DNA of 64,000 nt from Microbacterium timonense. Its GTDB lineage: Bacteria; Actinomycetota; Actinomycetes; Actinomycetales; Microbacteriaceae. The stretch is taken from NCBI RefSeq assembly GCF_900292075.1, contig NZ_OLMV01000003.1:617517-681516 (forward strand), written 5' to 3'. The notes under the pieces were generated by a model. It made no database searches. It was not told the DNA's origin and saw nothing but the letters and a program-made list of their open reading frames with translations. This document shows, piece after piece, positions 52,001 to 61,380 of this stretch. The position numbers were made by a program, and so were the translations under genes. Positions within the stretch are counted from its first letter, which is position 1; the number at the start of each line of letters is the position of its first letter.

Positions 52001-52830
52001 CCCTCAGCCTGGTGAAGTCCGCGTCACCGAGCGGTGAGGTCGACTTCGCCGCCGGACAGGTGATCACGTACTCCTTCGTCGTGACGAACACGGGCAATGT
52101 GACGCTGGAGGATGTGACGGTCGATGAGGGCGAGTTCTCCGGCACCGGGACGCTGCCGGCGCCGACGTGCGAGGCGGGAGCCGCATCGCTGGCACCAGAT
52201 GCGCAGGTCGTCTGCGAGACGCAGTACACGCTCACCCAGGAAGACATCGACGCCGGTTCGGTGACCAACGCCGCCACCGCCACGGCCGATCCTCCTGGTC
52301 CCACCCCACCGCCGCGGTCGCCGAGTTCGGAGGTCACGATCCCGCAGATCGCCGACCCCGCTCTCGCCCTGGTGAAAGCGACCGAGACCGGGAGCATCAC
52401 CGCGATCGGCCAGGTGGTGGACTACACCTTCAGGGTGACGAACACCGGCAACGCGACCCTGACCGATCTCACGGTCGTGGAGGGCTCGTTCACCGGAGTG
52501 GGGATGCTGACAGCCCCTGTGTGCCCGAGCAGCACGCTGCTGCCGGGTGAGGTCACGGTGTGCACCGCGGCCTACACCGTGGTGGAGGGGGATCTGACGG
52601 GCGAGCCGCTGGTCAACACCGCCACGGCGCGGGCCACCTCCGGGGACGGAAGCGCAGTCGAGTCCGGCCCGTCGACGGCGCGCGTCGACGATGTCTTCGA
52701 CCTCCCCGCCGGCGAGATGGCCGCCACCGGCGGTGGGATCGCGTGGGGCGTGGTCGCGGCAGGCGCGACGCTCCTCGCCGGCGGGCTTGCGCTGGTGCTC
52801 CTGCGCCTGAGGAGGCGGCGCGTCTCGTAG
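49069..52830 (+). CDS. Surface protein with seven DUF11 repeats and degenerate sortase-like C-terminus
   Basis: The 1253-residue precursor has a long signal peptide (RRTLAGLLAATLTAAGLTLGL), an N-terminal domain (about residues 50-390) with CGYAANQPNNGKFASTICWF, and seven DUF11-type repeats to about residue 1200. The C-terminus has MAATGGGIAWG, a hydrophobic helix and RLRRRRVS: the layout of a sortase substrate, but with MAATG instead of LPXTG, close to the LAXTG recognised by class E sortases of high-GC Gram-positives. ATG 49069 follows GGGAGAGGGG; the longer frame is spurious. It is probably a partner or paralogue of the upstream LPSTG protein. Confidence 0.88.
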   Translation: MRQRDHGGVPTSGATGKVRRTLAGLLAATLTAAGLTLGLSVAPSEPASAASEGCGYAANQPNNGKFASTICWFDFTAFDAAEARTPAGQEMQIALDGGLVADFTVRVTDVASYAPMSFEKRAAPLETRFAFGTDAYRGIPGLHALYSLGSPAGNKAATITFENIQVRDAQGNPVGGYSFVAADAEDNVINESFRWSSDKPLNEIERLAPNGGWGCKSPVGLGTTSVSCAGTGFGGTTEAGGKSTALLVAADSPTTFATTWVTSARSAIAIGVQTAKLTVVKQVSSRIAPADAFQVTATNFSGVVVGQGTTGTSATASTGALVVAPGGTYTVAETAAAGSPTNLANYNPTWSCLNAATGSTTVLPSGPGLTQTVVPSAGDDITCTVTNAAKVSAIALQKTAGTPVDVNGNGITDAGDTVDYSFTVTNTGQTTVESVAVSDPKAGSVTCPAVTVAPTASTTCTADAPYVITAADVTTGAVNNTATATAHPLGSPATVTSNSSSTSTPTVAPAPALTLTKSASPSDAAAYREGQVITYSFVVRNTGNVPIENITITDTEFSGTGTLSAISCPPGFGTLAPNTEATCTATYTLTLADADAGGLENAAVATGEPVGDPDPVTSRSEIRIPVDPEASITLTKRATPTVATRPGDVISYEFDITNTGNVSLSAPSVTETAFSGTGARPAPVCPSGAFIPGATVTCTATYPLTQADVDAGTVTNTATASAAAPSGPNPVSQVSSATVTIPAGPSLSIDKTAEVAGEGVAGDVVTYSFEVTNTGNVTVGQIGIDETAFSGTGSLSAIVCDDAALGAGASTTCEATYTLTQADVNVGAVTNTAVATGIRSGTATEVVSLPDAAEVQTLSAADISLQKSVISGTVTSAGDVVTYAFLITNTGTVDLANPTVTETAFTGSGTAPVVTCPPAVLAPQETVTCNATYTVTQADVDAGSIGNTATASATAPTGIAAPISDPSSATVTIEPAPALSLVKSASPSGEVDFAAGQVITYSFVVTNTGNVTLEDVTVDEGEFSGTGTLPAPTCEAGAASLAPDAQVVCETQYTLTQEDIDAGSVTNAATATADPPGPTPPPRSPSSEVTIPQIADPALALVKATETGSITAIGQVVDYTFRVTNTGNATLTDLTVVEGSFTGVGMLTAPVCPSSTLLPGEVTVCTAAYTVVEGDLTGEPLVNTATARATSGDGSAVESGPSTARVDDVFDLPAGEMAATGGGIAWGVVAAGATLLAGGLALVLLRLRRRRVS

Positions 52831-52852
52831 CGTGACGGCATCCGACCCGATT

Positions 52853-52888
52853 CGACGGCCCATGGGGGAATCTCCCCATGGGCCGTCG
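52853..52888 (+). terminator. Strong terminator after the second DUF11 protein gene
   Basis: CGACGGCCCATGGGG (52853-52867) pairs perfectly with CCCCATGGGCCGTCG (52874-52888), a 15-bp stem with a 6-base loop, 23 bases after the stop. It separates the wall-protein gene from the Ig-like/MoxR operon. Confidence 0.85.
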
Positions 52889-52950
52889 GCGGTGCGCGCG
52901 GATAGTCTCGCCGAGGGAAATCGCATGCCGGGGACTTCGGATCGTCGGGT

Positions 52951-52956
52951 TAGGCT
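52951..52956 (+). promoter_or_regulatory. Putative -10 box (TAGGCT) for the Ig-like/MoxR/DUF58/transglutaminase operon
   Basis: TAGGCT lies 87 bases before ATG 53044, downstream of the terminator. The transcript would carry a leader of about 80 bases ending in GGAGGAGGCCCC, and would be the only promoter evident for the genes up to the contig end. Confidence 0.5.
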
Positions 52957-53043
52957 GAAACGACCCCCCGCGCGCGCCCGGCGTTCTTCGCGTCCGGCGC
53001 AGACCCACGATGCCGCAGAGACCCGGAGGAGGCCCCAGGTACC

Positions 53044-56000
53044 ATGAGGTCGTTCGCGTGGCTTCGCTCGCGTCCGCGTGCGCTCGCGTCGGCCGGTGCC
53101 GTGACCGCCGCCGCCGTCACCATCACGACGCTGGCTTTCGTCTACCAGGGGCTTCCCACCACGGAGGTCGACCTGCACGACGGCGGCGTGTGGGTGACCA
53201 AGCAGTCCAACCTCCTCGTCGGGCACTTCAACCACGAGTCGCAGGTGCTGGACGGCGCGCTTCGCACGACCAGCGACGACTACGACATCCTGCAGTCCGG
53301 CAGCACGATCCTCGTCGTCGACGACACCACGTCATCGGTGAGCGTCGTCGACCCCGCGATGGTCGCGCTGTCGGGCGCCGCTAGCGTTCCCGCCGACGGG
53401 AAGGTCGCGCTGGGCGGCTCGACCGTCGCGATCCTCGACCGTACGGCAGGCGACCTGTGGGTCGTGCCCGCCGCCGCGGTCGGCTCCTTCCAGATCGAGG
53501 GGACCGATCCCACGGTCAACGTCGGCAAGGACGCGGATGTCGCCGTCGGGGTCGACGGCGTGGTGCATGCGGTCTCCGCCGAGACCGGCGAGCTCGTCAC
53601 CGTCCGCCTCGGCGAGGACGGCACACCCGAGGACCCGGCCCGCAGCGGTCTGCCCGGGATCGACGATGCCGCGGAGCTGACGGTGACCGCGGTCGGTGAC
53701 AGGGCCGCCGTTCTGGACGCCTCCGACGGCACCGTCATCGTCGACGGTCACGAGACGAAGGTCGACGGTGGGCGCAGCGCGGTGCTGCAGCAGCCCTCCG
53801 CGGCCGCCGACGCCGTGTCGGTGTCGACGCCCGGCGCCCTCGTGCGCGTGCCGTTCGACGGATCCCAGCCGAGTTCCGTCAAGGCCGGCGGCGAGGGATC
53901 CCCGGCGGAGCCGGTGTGGCTCGACGGGTGCGCGTACGGAGCCTGGAGCGGTTCGGGACGGTTCGTGCGGGACTGTGCGGGCGACCGCGACGACCTGACC
54001 ACCGACATCGACGGCATCGACCCCACGTCTCTGCTGAAGTTCCGCGTCAACCGCGATGTCGTGGTGCTCAACGACGTGGTGGGCGGCGGAACGTGGATGG
54101 CCGCGGAAGACCTTCAGCGCGTCGACAACTGGGACGAGCTCACGCCGCCAGAGGGTGAGACCCAGGAGGACGAGGAGACGACGGAGGAGACCACCGAGAC
54201 GGTCCTGCCCGAGCGATCCGAGATCAACACGCCGCCCGACGCCAACGACGACGACCTCGGCGTCCGCCCCGGTCGCACCACGATCCTCCCCATCCTCGAC
54301 AACGACAGCGATCCCGACGGCGACGTGCTGACCACGCGCGTGCTCGACGGCGGCCCCTCGATCGGCGAGGTGCAGTCCATCGACAACGGCCGGTCGCTGC
54401 AGATCGCCGTGCCCGAGGATGCCGAAGGCGCGGCATCCTTCACTTACGAAGTCTCCGATGGCCGAGGCGGGACCGACACCGCGCGCGTCTCGCTGGCCGT
54501 GCACGGCTGGGACGTCAACGCGGCGCCCACGCAGAAGCGCGTCACGACGATCGCCGTCGAGGCGGGCGGCACCATCACCTACAGCGTGCTGCCCGACTGG
54601 ATCGACCCCGACGGCGACGACGTGTTCCTGGGGTCGGTCACTCCCGCCGAGGGTGACGAGGCGGACTTCACATCGGACGGCCGCATCACGTATCGCGCCG
54701 TCGGCGGCACGCAAGGCCGCAAGGATGTCGAGATCACGGTCTCGGACGGTTCCGACGTCGCCGTCGGAACGGTGCGCTTCGACGTGCGCCCCGTGGGATC
54801 GATCGACCCCATCACCAACGCCGACTACATCGCGGTGCGCACGGGACAGACCGCCACCGTCGCCCCGCTGGCGAACGACGTGGGTGCGGGGCGCGAGCCG
54901 CTGCGCCTGGCGCGGGTCGACCCGGTCGACGGCGCCGACATCGTCCCCGACTACGCCAACAAGACCTTCACCTTCCGTTCCGCCTCTCCGGGCACCTACT
55001 ACGTGCAGTACATGGTCGCCGCCGGCACCGCCGGCATCCCGGGGATCGTCCGCGTCGACGTGATCCCCGAGGGTGAGACGGATCTTCCGCCCGTGGCCGT
55101 GCGCGATGTGGCGCTGCTGCCCAGCGGCGGCGAAGTGCTCGTCAACGTGCTGACGAACGACTCGGACCCGTCCGGCGGCATCCTCGTCGTGCAGTCGGTG
55201 ACGGTCGAGCCGAACTCAGGCATCGCCGTCGCGGTGCTCAACCACGAGACCCTGCGCATCAGCGACCAGGCGGCCCTGTCGGAGCAGGTGCGCATCAGTT
55301 ACCGGATCTCCAACGGATCCCAATCGGCCGAGGGCGACGTCATCGTCATCCCGATTCCGGCGCCGCCGCAGCTCCGTCCGCCGGTCGCCAACGACGATCA
55401 GGTGGTCGTGCGCGCGGGCGACGTCGTCACGATCCCGGTGCTCGACAACGACTACCACCCCAACGGCGACACGATCCACGTCGCGCCCGACCTGGTGCCG
55501 CCTCTCATCGACCCCGAAAAGGGCGAAATCTTCGTCTCGCAGGACACCGTGCGCTTCAAGGCGTCGGACGAACCGGGCACGGTGTACGCGACGTACGAGG
55601 TCGTCGACAGCACGGGTCAGAAGGATGCCGGCTACATCACGATCCAGGTGCTTCCGGCGAACCCCGAGACGAACGCCGCGCCGCGCCCTCGCGATCTGAC
55701 CGCGCGCGTCCTCGGCGGCAGCCGGGTGCGTATCGCCGTGCCGCTGGACGGCATCGACGCCGACGGCGACTCCGTTCAGCTGGTCGGTCTCGCCTCGTCG
55801 CCGGGCAAGGGGCGCATCACCGAGACCGGCTCCGACTACCTCGTCTACGAGGCGTTCGACGACACGGCCGGCGTCGACACCTTCACGTATCGCGTGCGCG
55901 ACCGCCTCGGCGCCGAGGCGACGGCGACGATCCGCGTCGGCATCGCGCCGCCCGAGGGCGTGAACCAGGCCCCGTACGCCGTCAAGGACTCCGTCGTCAT

Positions 56001-59000
56001 GCGACCGAACCGCTCGGTCGCTGTGCCGGTGCTCGCCAACGACTCCGACCCCGACGGGGACGAGTTCGGGATCGTCAAGAACGGGCTCATCCTGCCCGAC
56101 GTGGCCGGTCTCAAGGCCAAGGTGGACGGCAACCGGGTGGTCGTGACCTCGCCGTCGGGGCCGGTGGAGACCTCGCTGCAGTACACGATCCGCGACGCCC
56201 GGGGCGCCGAGGCGAAGGCCGTGCTGCAGATCACCGTCGCCGACGATGTGCCGCTGCAGCGTCCGATCGCGCGCGACGACTTCGTCCGTGCCGCCGATGT
56301 CGACAACGGCGTCGTCGATCTCGAGGTCCTCGCCAACGACGAGGACCCCGACGGCACGGTGGACGACCTGGAGCTGAAGGTCGCCGACTCCGCCTCCCGC
56401 GTGCTCGCCGACGGCAAGGTGCGCGTGACCCTGGGCGACACCGATCGGCTCGTGACCTACACGATCACCGACCGCGACGGATACACGGCATCCGCGTTCA
56501 TCCACGTCCCCGCGCTCTCTTCGCTGCCGCCGACCCTCATCTCGACCAAGCCGGTCGAGGTCAAGAGCGGTGAGACCGTCGAACTCCCGCTCTCGAAGTA
56601 CGTGCGCGCGGCGGGCGGCGGAAAGGTCGTCGTCACGGAGGCCGCGAAGGTCACGGCCGCCCACAGCGACGGGGCGTCGCTGATCAAGGATCAGACGACG
56701 CTCGTCTACACGTCGGCGCAGGGCTACTTCGGCCCCGACGCCCTCACCTTCGAGGTCACCGACGGCACCGGCCCCGACGATCCGGAAGGACGCAAGGCGA
56801 CTCTCACCCTCCCGATCACGGTGCTGCCGCCTGAGAACCAGCAGCCGACGTTCGTGAACGGACAGGTGGATGTCGCGCCCGGCGAGGATCCGACGACCCT
56901 CGACCTCGGCGGGCTCACCACCGACCCCGACCCCGAGGACGCCGACCGCATCCGCTACGAGATCGTGGGCGGGTCACCCGACGGCATGACGGCAGACGTG
57001 GAGGGCGACCAGCTGCGGGTGAGCGCGGCCGCCGAGACGAAGAAGGGCACCGCCGCCACACTCCGACTGCGCATCACCGACGGCACGACCGAGCCGATCG
57101 AGGGTACCGTCAACATCCGCGTGATCGCTTCCACCCGTGAGCTCGCGACCGCCAACGACGACGTCGTGCCCGAGGCCCACCAGGGCAAGACCATCTCGGT
57201 GCCCGTTCTCAGCAACGACGTGAACCCGTTCCCCGGTAAGCCGCTGAAGGTCACCACGGCGGTGCTCGAGACCGGTGAAGGCGACGCCGCCGTGTCAGGC
57301 GACCAGGTCAAGGTCACCCCGAACGCGAAGTTCTTCGGCACCATGGTGGTTCGCTATCGCGTGCAGGATGCCACCGGCGACCCCGATCGCGAGGTGGAGG
57401 GCCGCATACGCCTGACCGTGCAGGGCAAGCCGGACGCCCCGGGAACCCCGATCGTCTCCAGCGTGCAGGACCGCACCGTCGTGCTGTCGTGGACGCCGCC
57501 GGCGAACAACGGCGCCGAGATCGAGCGGTATGTGGTGTCGTCGACAGCGGGCAACTACGAGAAGGAGTGCCTCGCCACGACCTGCACGCTCGACGGGCTG
57601 ACGAACAACGTCGAGTACAACTTCACCGTCGTCGCCGAGAACCGGGTGGGTGCGTCGGACCCGTCGGCGCCGTCCGAGACCGCACGTCCCGACGCGCGGC
57701 CCGACACCCCTGCCGCCCCCACGCTGGCCTTCGGCGACCAGAGTCTCACTGTCTCATGGGTGACGCCGTCGACCCCGGGGTCGCCGGTCGACAGGTACAA
57801 CCTCGAGATCTCGCCGGCCCCGTCGTCGGGTATCGGTCAGATGACCGACGTCACGGGCAACTCGATGGTGTGGGAAGGGCTGCAGAACGGCGTCGCGTAC
57901 CAGGTCCGGGTGCAGGCGCTCAACCGTGCGCCCGAGCCGTCGAGCTGGAGCCCGTGGTCGGTGAGCGAGATCCCCGCCCGCGCGCCGGAGGCGCCCGCCG
58001 CGCCCGCGGTGAACCGTCTGGACCCGGTGGGCGACCAGGCGCAGCTGCAAGTGGTGTGGAGTGCGCCGGCGAACAACGGCGACGCCGTCTCGGGCTACGA
58101 GGTGCAGGTGCTGCAGGGCTCATCGGTGGTGAACACGATCACCGGCATCCCGGGGACTCAGACGACCCAGGCCATCAACGTGAGGACCTCGACGAGCGAC
58201 TACACGTTCCGCGTCCGCGCCACCAACAAGGCCGGCTGGAGTGCGTGGGGAGCGCCCTCGGCGCCACGGCGCGCGTTCGGTGTCCCGGGTGCGCCGCAGA
58301 ACGTCGTCGCGTCCACCCCCAGCGGCGACAACATGATCCACGTGACGTACACCCCGGCAGCGGGCAACGGCGCCACGGCGGGCGAGCTGAAGTACGAGTA
58401 CTCGGTCAACGGCGCAAACTGGCAGGCCTTCAACGGCAGCACGATCGGCGGCCTCAGCAACGGCACCCACTACACGGTGCGCCTGCGGGCGTACACCGCG
58501 ATGGACGGGGTGCGGTACACCGGTCCGGAATCGGCACCATCGAACGACGCGGTCCCCTATGGTCCTGTGCGTAATCCCAGCGTCTCGGCGTCGCGCAGTG
58601 GCACCGACATCACCTTCTCGTGGAGCGCCCCGAGCGCCAACGGACGCGACATCACCCAGATGCAGATCCGTATCGACGGCGGTGGCTGGCAGAACGTGGC
58701 GAACAACGGTTCGCGCACCAACAGCTACGGGTACAGCGAGCGGCACACGATCGAGGCGCGCGCTCAGGATGCCGCCGGTCAATGGAGCCCGATCGTGTCG
58801 GATGCGGCGACGACGGTGGACAAGCCGAAGGCGCGGGCATGGGTCAGCCGTGGTGCCCCGGTCAGCGGCTGCAACACGCAGTGCTACAAGTTCCGCCTGA
58901 ACGTCGAGAACTTCCCGGGCGGCAGGTACACGATCGGCTGCATCGAGGACGGCCGCCTCATGCCCGGCACGTCGCCGAACAGCTACGACGTCCCGAGCAA

Positions 59001-59100
59001 CGGCTTCATCGACCTGTCGTGCTGGTACGGCTTCCCCGGGCACACCGTGGCGGCCGAGATCCACGGCTGGGGGATGTCCGAGTCGTACGTCTGGCCATAG
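53044..59100 (+). CDS. Giant Ig-like/cadherin-like and fibronectin type III domain surface protein
   Basis: The 2018-residue protein has an N-terminal signal or anchor helix (SAGAVTAAAVTITTLAFVY). A region of short beta repeats resembling a beta-propeller follows (residues about 30-360), then an acidic Glu/Thr linker. From about 395 to 1460 come roughly ten Ig/cadherin-like repeats with DNDSDPDGD-type calcium motifs (LPILDNDSDPDGD, VLANDSDPDGDEF, VLANDEDPDGTVD). Five fibronectin type III domains run from about 1465 to 1935, and the last 80 residues have four Cys (SGCNTQCYKF...). No sortase motif is seen. It heads an operon with MoxR, DUF58 and a transglutaminase-like protein. Confidence 0.88.
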   Translation: MRSFAWLRSRPRALASAGAVTAAAVTITTLAFVYQGLPTTEVDLHDGGVWVTKQSNLLVGHFNHESQVLDGALRTTSDDYDILQSGSTILVVDDTTSSVSVVDPAMVALSGAASVPADGKVALGGSTVAILDRTAGDLWVVPAAAVGSFQIEGTDPTVNVGKDADVAVGVDGVVHAVSAETGELVTVRLGEDGTPEDPARSGLPGIDDAAELTVTAVGDRAAVLDASDGTVIVDGHETKVDGGRSAVLQQPSAAADAVSVSTPGALVRVPFDGSQPSSVKAGGEGSPAEPVWLDGCAYGAWSGSGRFVRDCAGDRDDLTTDIDGIDPTSLLKFRVNRDVVVLNDVVGGGTWMAAEDLQRVDNWDELTPPEGETQEDEETTEETTETVLPERSEINTPPDANDDDLGVRPGRTTILPILDNDSDPDGDVLTTRVLDGGPSIGEVQSIDNGRSLQIAVPEDAEGAASFTYEVSDGRGGTDTARVSLAVHGWDVNAAPTQKRVTTIAVEAGGTITYSVLPDWIDPDGDDVFLGSVTPAEGDEADFTSDGRITYRAVGGTQGRKDVEITVSDGSDVAVGTVRFDVRPVGSIDPITNADYIAVRTGQTATVAPLANDVGAGREPLRLARVDPVDGADIVPDYANKTFTFRSASPGTYYVQYMVAAGTAGIPGIVRVDVIPEGETDLPPVAVRDVALLPSGGEVLVNVLTNDSDPSGGILVVQSVTVEPNSGIAVAVLNHETLRISDQAALSEQVRISYRISNGSQSAEGDVIVIPIPAPPQLRPPVANDDQVVVRAGDVVTIPVLDNDYHPNGDTIHVAPDLVPPLIDPEKGEIFVSQDTVRFKASDEPGTVYATYEVVDSTGQKDAGYITIQVLPANPETNAAPRPRDLTARVLGGSRVRIAVPLDGIDADGDSVQLVGLASSPGKGRITETGSDYLVYEAFDDTAGVDTFTYRVRDRLGAEATATIRVGIAPPEGVNQAPYAVKDSVVMRPNRSVAVPVLANDSDPDGDEFGIVKNGLILPDVAGLKAKVDGNRVVVTSPSGPVETSLQYTIRDARGAEAKAVLQITVADDVPLQRPIARDDFVRAADVDNGVVDLEVLANDEDPDGTVDDLELKVADSASRVLADGKVRVTLGDTDRLVTYTITDRDGYTASAFIHVPALSSLPPTLISTKPVEVKSGETVELPLSKYVRAAGGGKVVVTEAAKVTAAHSDGASLIKDQTTLVYTSAQGYFGPDALTFEVTDGTGPDDPEGRKATLTLPITVLPPENQQPTFVNGQVDVAPGEDPTTLDLGGLTTDPDPEDADRIRYEIVGGSPDGMTADVEGDQLRVSAAAETKKGTAATLRLRITDGTTEPIEGTVNIRVIASTRELATANDDVVPEAHQGKTISVPVLSNDVNPFPGKPLKVTTAVLETGEGDAAVSGDQVKVTPNAKFFGTMVVRYRVQDATGDPDREVEGRIRLTVQGKPDAPGTPIVSSVQDRTVVLSWTPPANNGAEIERYVVSSTAGNYEKECLATTCTLDGLTNNVEYNFTVVAENRVGASDPSAPSETARPDARPDTPAAPTLAFGDQSLTVSWVTPSTPGSPVDRYNLEISPAPSSGIGQMTDVTGNSMVWEGLQNGVAYQVRVQALNRAPEPSSWSPWSVSEIPARAPEAPAAPAVNRLDPVGDQAQLQVVWSAPANNGDAVSGYEVQVLQGSSVVNTITGIPGTQTTQAINVRTSTSDYTFRVRATNKAGWSAWGAPSAPRRAFGVPGAPQNVVASTPSGDNMIHVTYTPAAGNGATAGELKYEYSVNGANWQAFNGSTIGGLSNGTHYTVRLRAYTAMDGVRYTGPESAPSNDAVPYGPVRNPSVSASRSGTDITFSWSAPSANGRDITQMQIRIDGGGWQNVANNGSRTNSYGYSERHTIEARAQDAAGQWSPIVSDAATTVDKPKARAWVSRGAPVSGCNTQCYKFRLNVENFPGGRYTIGCIEDGRLMPGTSPNSYDVPSNGFIDLSCWYGFPGHTVAAEIHGWGMSESYVWP

Positions 59101-59146
59101 CAGCGACGCTTCCGCACACGAATCGCAACGAGAGAACGAGACGAAT

Positions 59147-60118
59147 ATGACGATGAGCCCCGAACAGGCGGCGTGGTTCCAGGGCACCTTCGCCCGGTTG
59201 GTCGACAACGTCGATCAGGCGCTGATGGGCAAGCGCGAGGTCGTGGCGCTGGTGCTGTCGGCCATGCTCGCCGAGGGCCATGTGCTGCTGGAGGACGCCC
59301 CGGGCACGGGCAAGACGAGCCTCGCCAAGGCTCTCGCGGCCACGGTGCAGGGCACGAGCAGCCGCATCCAGTTCACGCCCGATCTGCTCCCGTCCGACGT
59401 CACGGGTGTCACGATCTACGACCAGACCTCGCACCGATTCGAGTTCCACCGCGGTCCGGTCTTCGCCTCGATCGTGCTGGCCGACGAGATCAACCGCGCT
59501 TCGCCGAAGACCCAGTCCGCGCTTCTGGAGGTCATGGAGGAGTCGCGTGTGACGGTCGATGGCGTCGCGCACGAGGTCGGTCGTCCGTTCCTGGTCATCG
59601 CGACGCAGAACCCGATCGAGCAGGCGGGAACGTACAAGCTGCCCGAGGCCCAGCTCGACCGCTTCCTCGTGAAGACCTCGATCGGCTACCCCGACCTCGC
59701 GGTGGCCGAGCGGATCCTCGCCGGTGCCGCCGACCGCAACCCGTCGGCGCATCTCCCGGCGATCATCACGACGGGCGCGGTGGCCGACATGGCCGACCTC
59801 GCCGCCACCGTGCACGTCGACCCCGCCGTGCTGCGCTTCACCGCGCAGCTGGCCGAGGCGACCCGTGAAGACTCGGCGACCCGCCTGGGGGTCTCGGTCC
59901 GCGGATCTCTCGCGATGATCCGCGTCGCCAAGGTCTACGCCGCGGCGCAGGGCCGGCACTTCGTGCTCCCCGACGACGTCAAGGCGCTCGCTGCACCGGT
60001 GTGGACGCACCGCATCGTGCTCGACCCCGAGGCGGAGTTCGCCGGCACCACTCCCGAGACCGTCATCGCGCGCGTGCTCGAGTCCGTCGCCGCCCCGCAG
60101 GCGAGGTCCGCCGCCTGA
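59147..60118 (+). CDS. MoxR-type AAA+ ATPase
   Basis: The 323-residue protein is a MoxR AAA ATPase: Walker A LEDAPGTGKTSLAKAL, Walker B LADEINRASPKTQSALLEVM, sensor region VIATQNPIEQAGTYKLPEAQLDRF. MoxR proteins act as chaperones that work with von Willebrand-like or DUF58 partners. It lies 46 bases after the giant protein gene and overlaps the DUF58 gene (TGATG), so the three appear cotranscribed and probably act together in assembling or activating the surface protein. Confidence 0.94.
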   Translation: MTMSPEQAAWFQGTFARLVDNVDQALMGKREVVALVLSAMLAEGHVLLEDAPGTGKTSLAKALAATVQGTSSRIQFTPDLLPSDVTGVTIYDQTSHRFEFHRGPVFASIVLADEINRASPKTQSALLEVMEESRVTVDGVAHEVGRPFLVIATQNPIEQAGTYKLPEAQLDRFLVKTSIGYPDLAVAERILAGAADRNPSAHLPAIITTGAVADMADLAATVHVDPAVLRFTAQLAEATREDSATRLGVSVRGSLAMIRVAKVYAAAQGRHFVLPDDVKALAAPVWTHRIVLDPEAEFAGTTPETVIARVLESVAAPQARSAA

Positions 60119-61380
60119 TGACCGCCGAGACGCTCGGGCAGCCGGCGGCGGCCGAAGACCGCCGCGCCTGGTACGGACAGCTGGCAGTGGCCGTGCTGCG
60201 CCGTGCCGGCGAGGTGCTCGGACGCGTCTTCGGTGTCGTGCGTCCGATGGCCTGGGTGCTCATCGCGGTGGCGATCGTGCTGTGGATCGCGGGCCGCTCG
60301 CTCGGCTGGTGGGAGCTGACGGTCGCCGCGGTCGTCGTGGCGGCGGTGCTCGCGCTCTGCCTGCTGTTCCTCATCGGCCGCACCGCGTACGACGTGTCGC
60401 TGGATCTCAACCGCACCCGTGTGGTCGTGGGCGAGCGGGCCGTCGGCGCCCTCACCCTCGCCAACACCGGCACCCGCGCCATCCTGCCCTCGCGTGTCGT
60501 GCTTCCCGTCGGGGCCGGCCGCGGTGTCTTCGACGTGCAGCGTCTGGCCGCCGGCGAGGCGGCGGAGGAGCTCTTCGCGATCCCCACCTCGCGCCGCGCG
60601 GTGGTCAAAGTGGGACCGGTCAGCGTGGTGCGCGGCGACCCGCTGGGACTGTTCGAGCGGGTGCACCGTCGCGACGAGCCGGTCGACCTGTTCGTCCACC
60701 CCCGCACCGTGCTCTTCAGCGGGCAGTCGCTGGGGTTCCTGCGCGATCTGGAAGGGCTTCCGGCCACCGATCTCTCGCCCGACGACGTGTCGTTCCACGC
60801 CCTGCGCGAGTACCAGCCGGGAGACGACCTGCGCCACGTGCACTGGAAGTCGACCGCCCGCACCGGCCACATGATGGTCCGGCAGTACGAAGAGACGCGC
60901 CGGTCGCACTTCGTCATCGGGCTGTCCACGAGCCCCTCGGACTACCGCGACGACGACGAGTTCGAGCTGGCCATCTCGGCCGCGGGCTCACTCGGCCTGC
61001 GGGCGCTGCGCGACTCGCACCGCGTCGAGGTGCGCGTGCAGGGCCGTGCCCTGCCCTCGGCGACGGGCAAGCAGTACCTCGACGCCCTGTCGGCGCTCGG
61101 TCACTCCAAGCCGCGTGCCGGCTCCGTGGTCGAGCTGGCCGGAGCCGTCGCCGCGACGCTCCCCGCCGCGAGCGTCGTCGTGCTGGTCTGCGGCAGCCGC
61201 GTCGACGCGAACGAGCTGCGCACGGCGTGCAGCCGCCTGCCGTTCGGCGCTCGGGCCCTCGCGGTGGTTGCGGCATCCGCCGACACGCCGCCGTCGCTCC
61301 GGCGCATCGGTGACGCAGATGTGGTGACCCTCGGCGCGCTCGAACAGCTGCCGAACGCGCTGCGCAAGGTGCTCGCATGA
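60118..61380 (+). CDS. DUF58 domain membrane protein (von Willebrand-like)
   Basis: The 420-residue protein has two adjacent N-terminal membrane helices (PMAWVLIAVAIVLWIAG, LTVAAVVVAAVLALCLLFLIG) and a DUF58 domain with the signature REYQPGDDLRHVHWKSTART. DUF58 proteins accompany MoxR ATPases and are thought to be their membrane partners. ATG 60118 overlaps the MoxR stop (TGATG), and its own stop overlaps the next start (ATGA), so translation is coupled along the operon. Confidence 0.93.
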   Translation: MTAETLGQPAAAEDRRAWYGQLAVAVLRRAGEVLGRVFGVVRPMAWVLIAVAIVLWIAGRSLGWWELTVAAVVVAAVLALCLLFLIGRTAYDVSLDLNRTRVVVGERAVGALTLANTGTRAILPSRVVLPVGAGRGVFDVQRLAAGEAAEELFAIPTSRRAVVKVGPVSVVRGDPLGLFERVHRRDEPVDLFVHPRTVLFSGQSLGFLRDLEGLPATDLSPDDVSFHALREYQPGDDLRHVHWKSTARTGHMMVRQYEETRRSHFVIGLSTSPSDYRDDDEFELAISAAGSLGLRALRDSHRVEVRVQGRALPSATGKQYLDALSALGHSKPRAGSVVELAGAVAATLPAASVVVLVCGSRVDANELRTACSRLPFGARALAVVAASADTPPSLRRIGDADVVTLGALEQLPNALRKVLA

